DNA from: Steinernema hermaphroditum
Taxonomy: Eukaryota; Nematoda; Chromadorea; Rhabditida; Steinernematidae
Length of the DNA stretch: 64,000 nucleotides
Direction: 5' to 3'
Assembly: GCA_030435675.1 (NCBI GenBank)
Contig: CM059622.1
Location: 7,812,001 to 7,876,000 of the forward strand
Position 1 is the first letter of the stretch; every line of letters starts with the position of its first letter. A model generated the notes under the pieces. That model was not told the origin of the DNA and did no database searches. It worked only from the letters and a program-made list of their open reading frames with translations. Shown here piece by piece: positions 63,972 through 64,000 of the stretch. The translations under genes and the position numbers were made by a program.

Positions 63972-64000
63972 GTCTCCACCGTCTCCACCTCAGATTCTCC
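63972..64000. other. window end
   Basis: Start of the 3' UTR of the ground-like gene, cut by the window. Confidence 0.5.

Overview
The window is eukaryotic, and most likely a rhabditid-type nematode. The evidence is a MATH-BTB gene of the expanded bath type, a ground-like (hedgehog-related) secreted protein, spliced genes whose introns are mostly about 39-50 bp, tightly packed same-strand gene pairs with splice-acceptor-like sequence just before the downstream ATG (as in trans-spliced operons), and a block arl-13 / rla-1 / rpl-27A / phb-1 / eIF2-alpha that, from memory, is also contiguous on a C. elegans chromosome I clone. The species cannot be named from sequence alone.

Layout. 0.4-1.6 kb: MATH-BTB gene (+). 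2.6-9.5 kb: transposon-rich, with an RTE-type LINE inserted in a foldback element and further foldback repeats. 9.6-11.4 kb: forkhead gene (-) with a hairpin element in its last intron. 12.3-14.7 kb: an uncharacterised ORF, a minisatellite, a 5'-truncated second LINE copy and a mariner remnant. 16.9-19.0 kb: PEPCK (+). 19.6-28.3 kb: a second transposon cluster, with mariner-type elements (one intact), an internally deleted RTE derivative, a 313-bp tandem repeat and foldback MITEs. 28.3-34.1 kb: long GC-rich stretch without a convincing gene, containing CRE-like sites. 34.2-38.9 kb: ASH1/LIN-59 type histone methyltransferase (+). 39.2-40.1 kb: another short RTE derivative, itself carrying a foldback insertion. 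40.2-41.9 kb: alanine aminotransferase (-). 43.7-54.7 kb: large tensin gene (+). 55.1-56.1 kb: HORMA-domain gene (-). 56.6-58.2 kb: ARL13 (+). 58.2-59.3 kb: ribosomal P1 and L27A (-). 59.9-62.3 kb: prohibitin-1 and eIF2-alpha (+). 62.9-64.0 kb: ground-like protein (+).

The host genes are mostly unrelated housekeeping, signalling, cilium, meiosis and chromatin functions. Two close same-strand pairs (rpl-27A to rla-1, and phb-1 to eIF2-alpha) look like small operons for translation and mitochondrial maintenance. Exon joins below were made by hand from GT/GC...AG borders and reading phase; every listed gene keeps an open frame from ATG to stop across all its joins. I found no CRISPR, phage or bacterial-type system. 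The main novelty is nested mobile elements with readable insertion scars, a small ORF split by a mariner that rejoins in frame, and a TACNGTA motif concentrated in the short introns.
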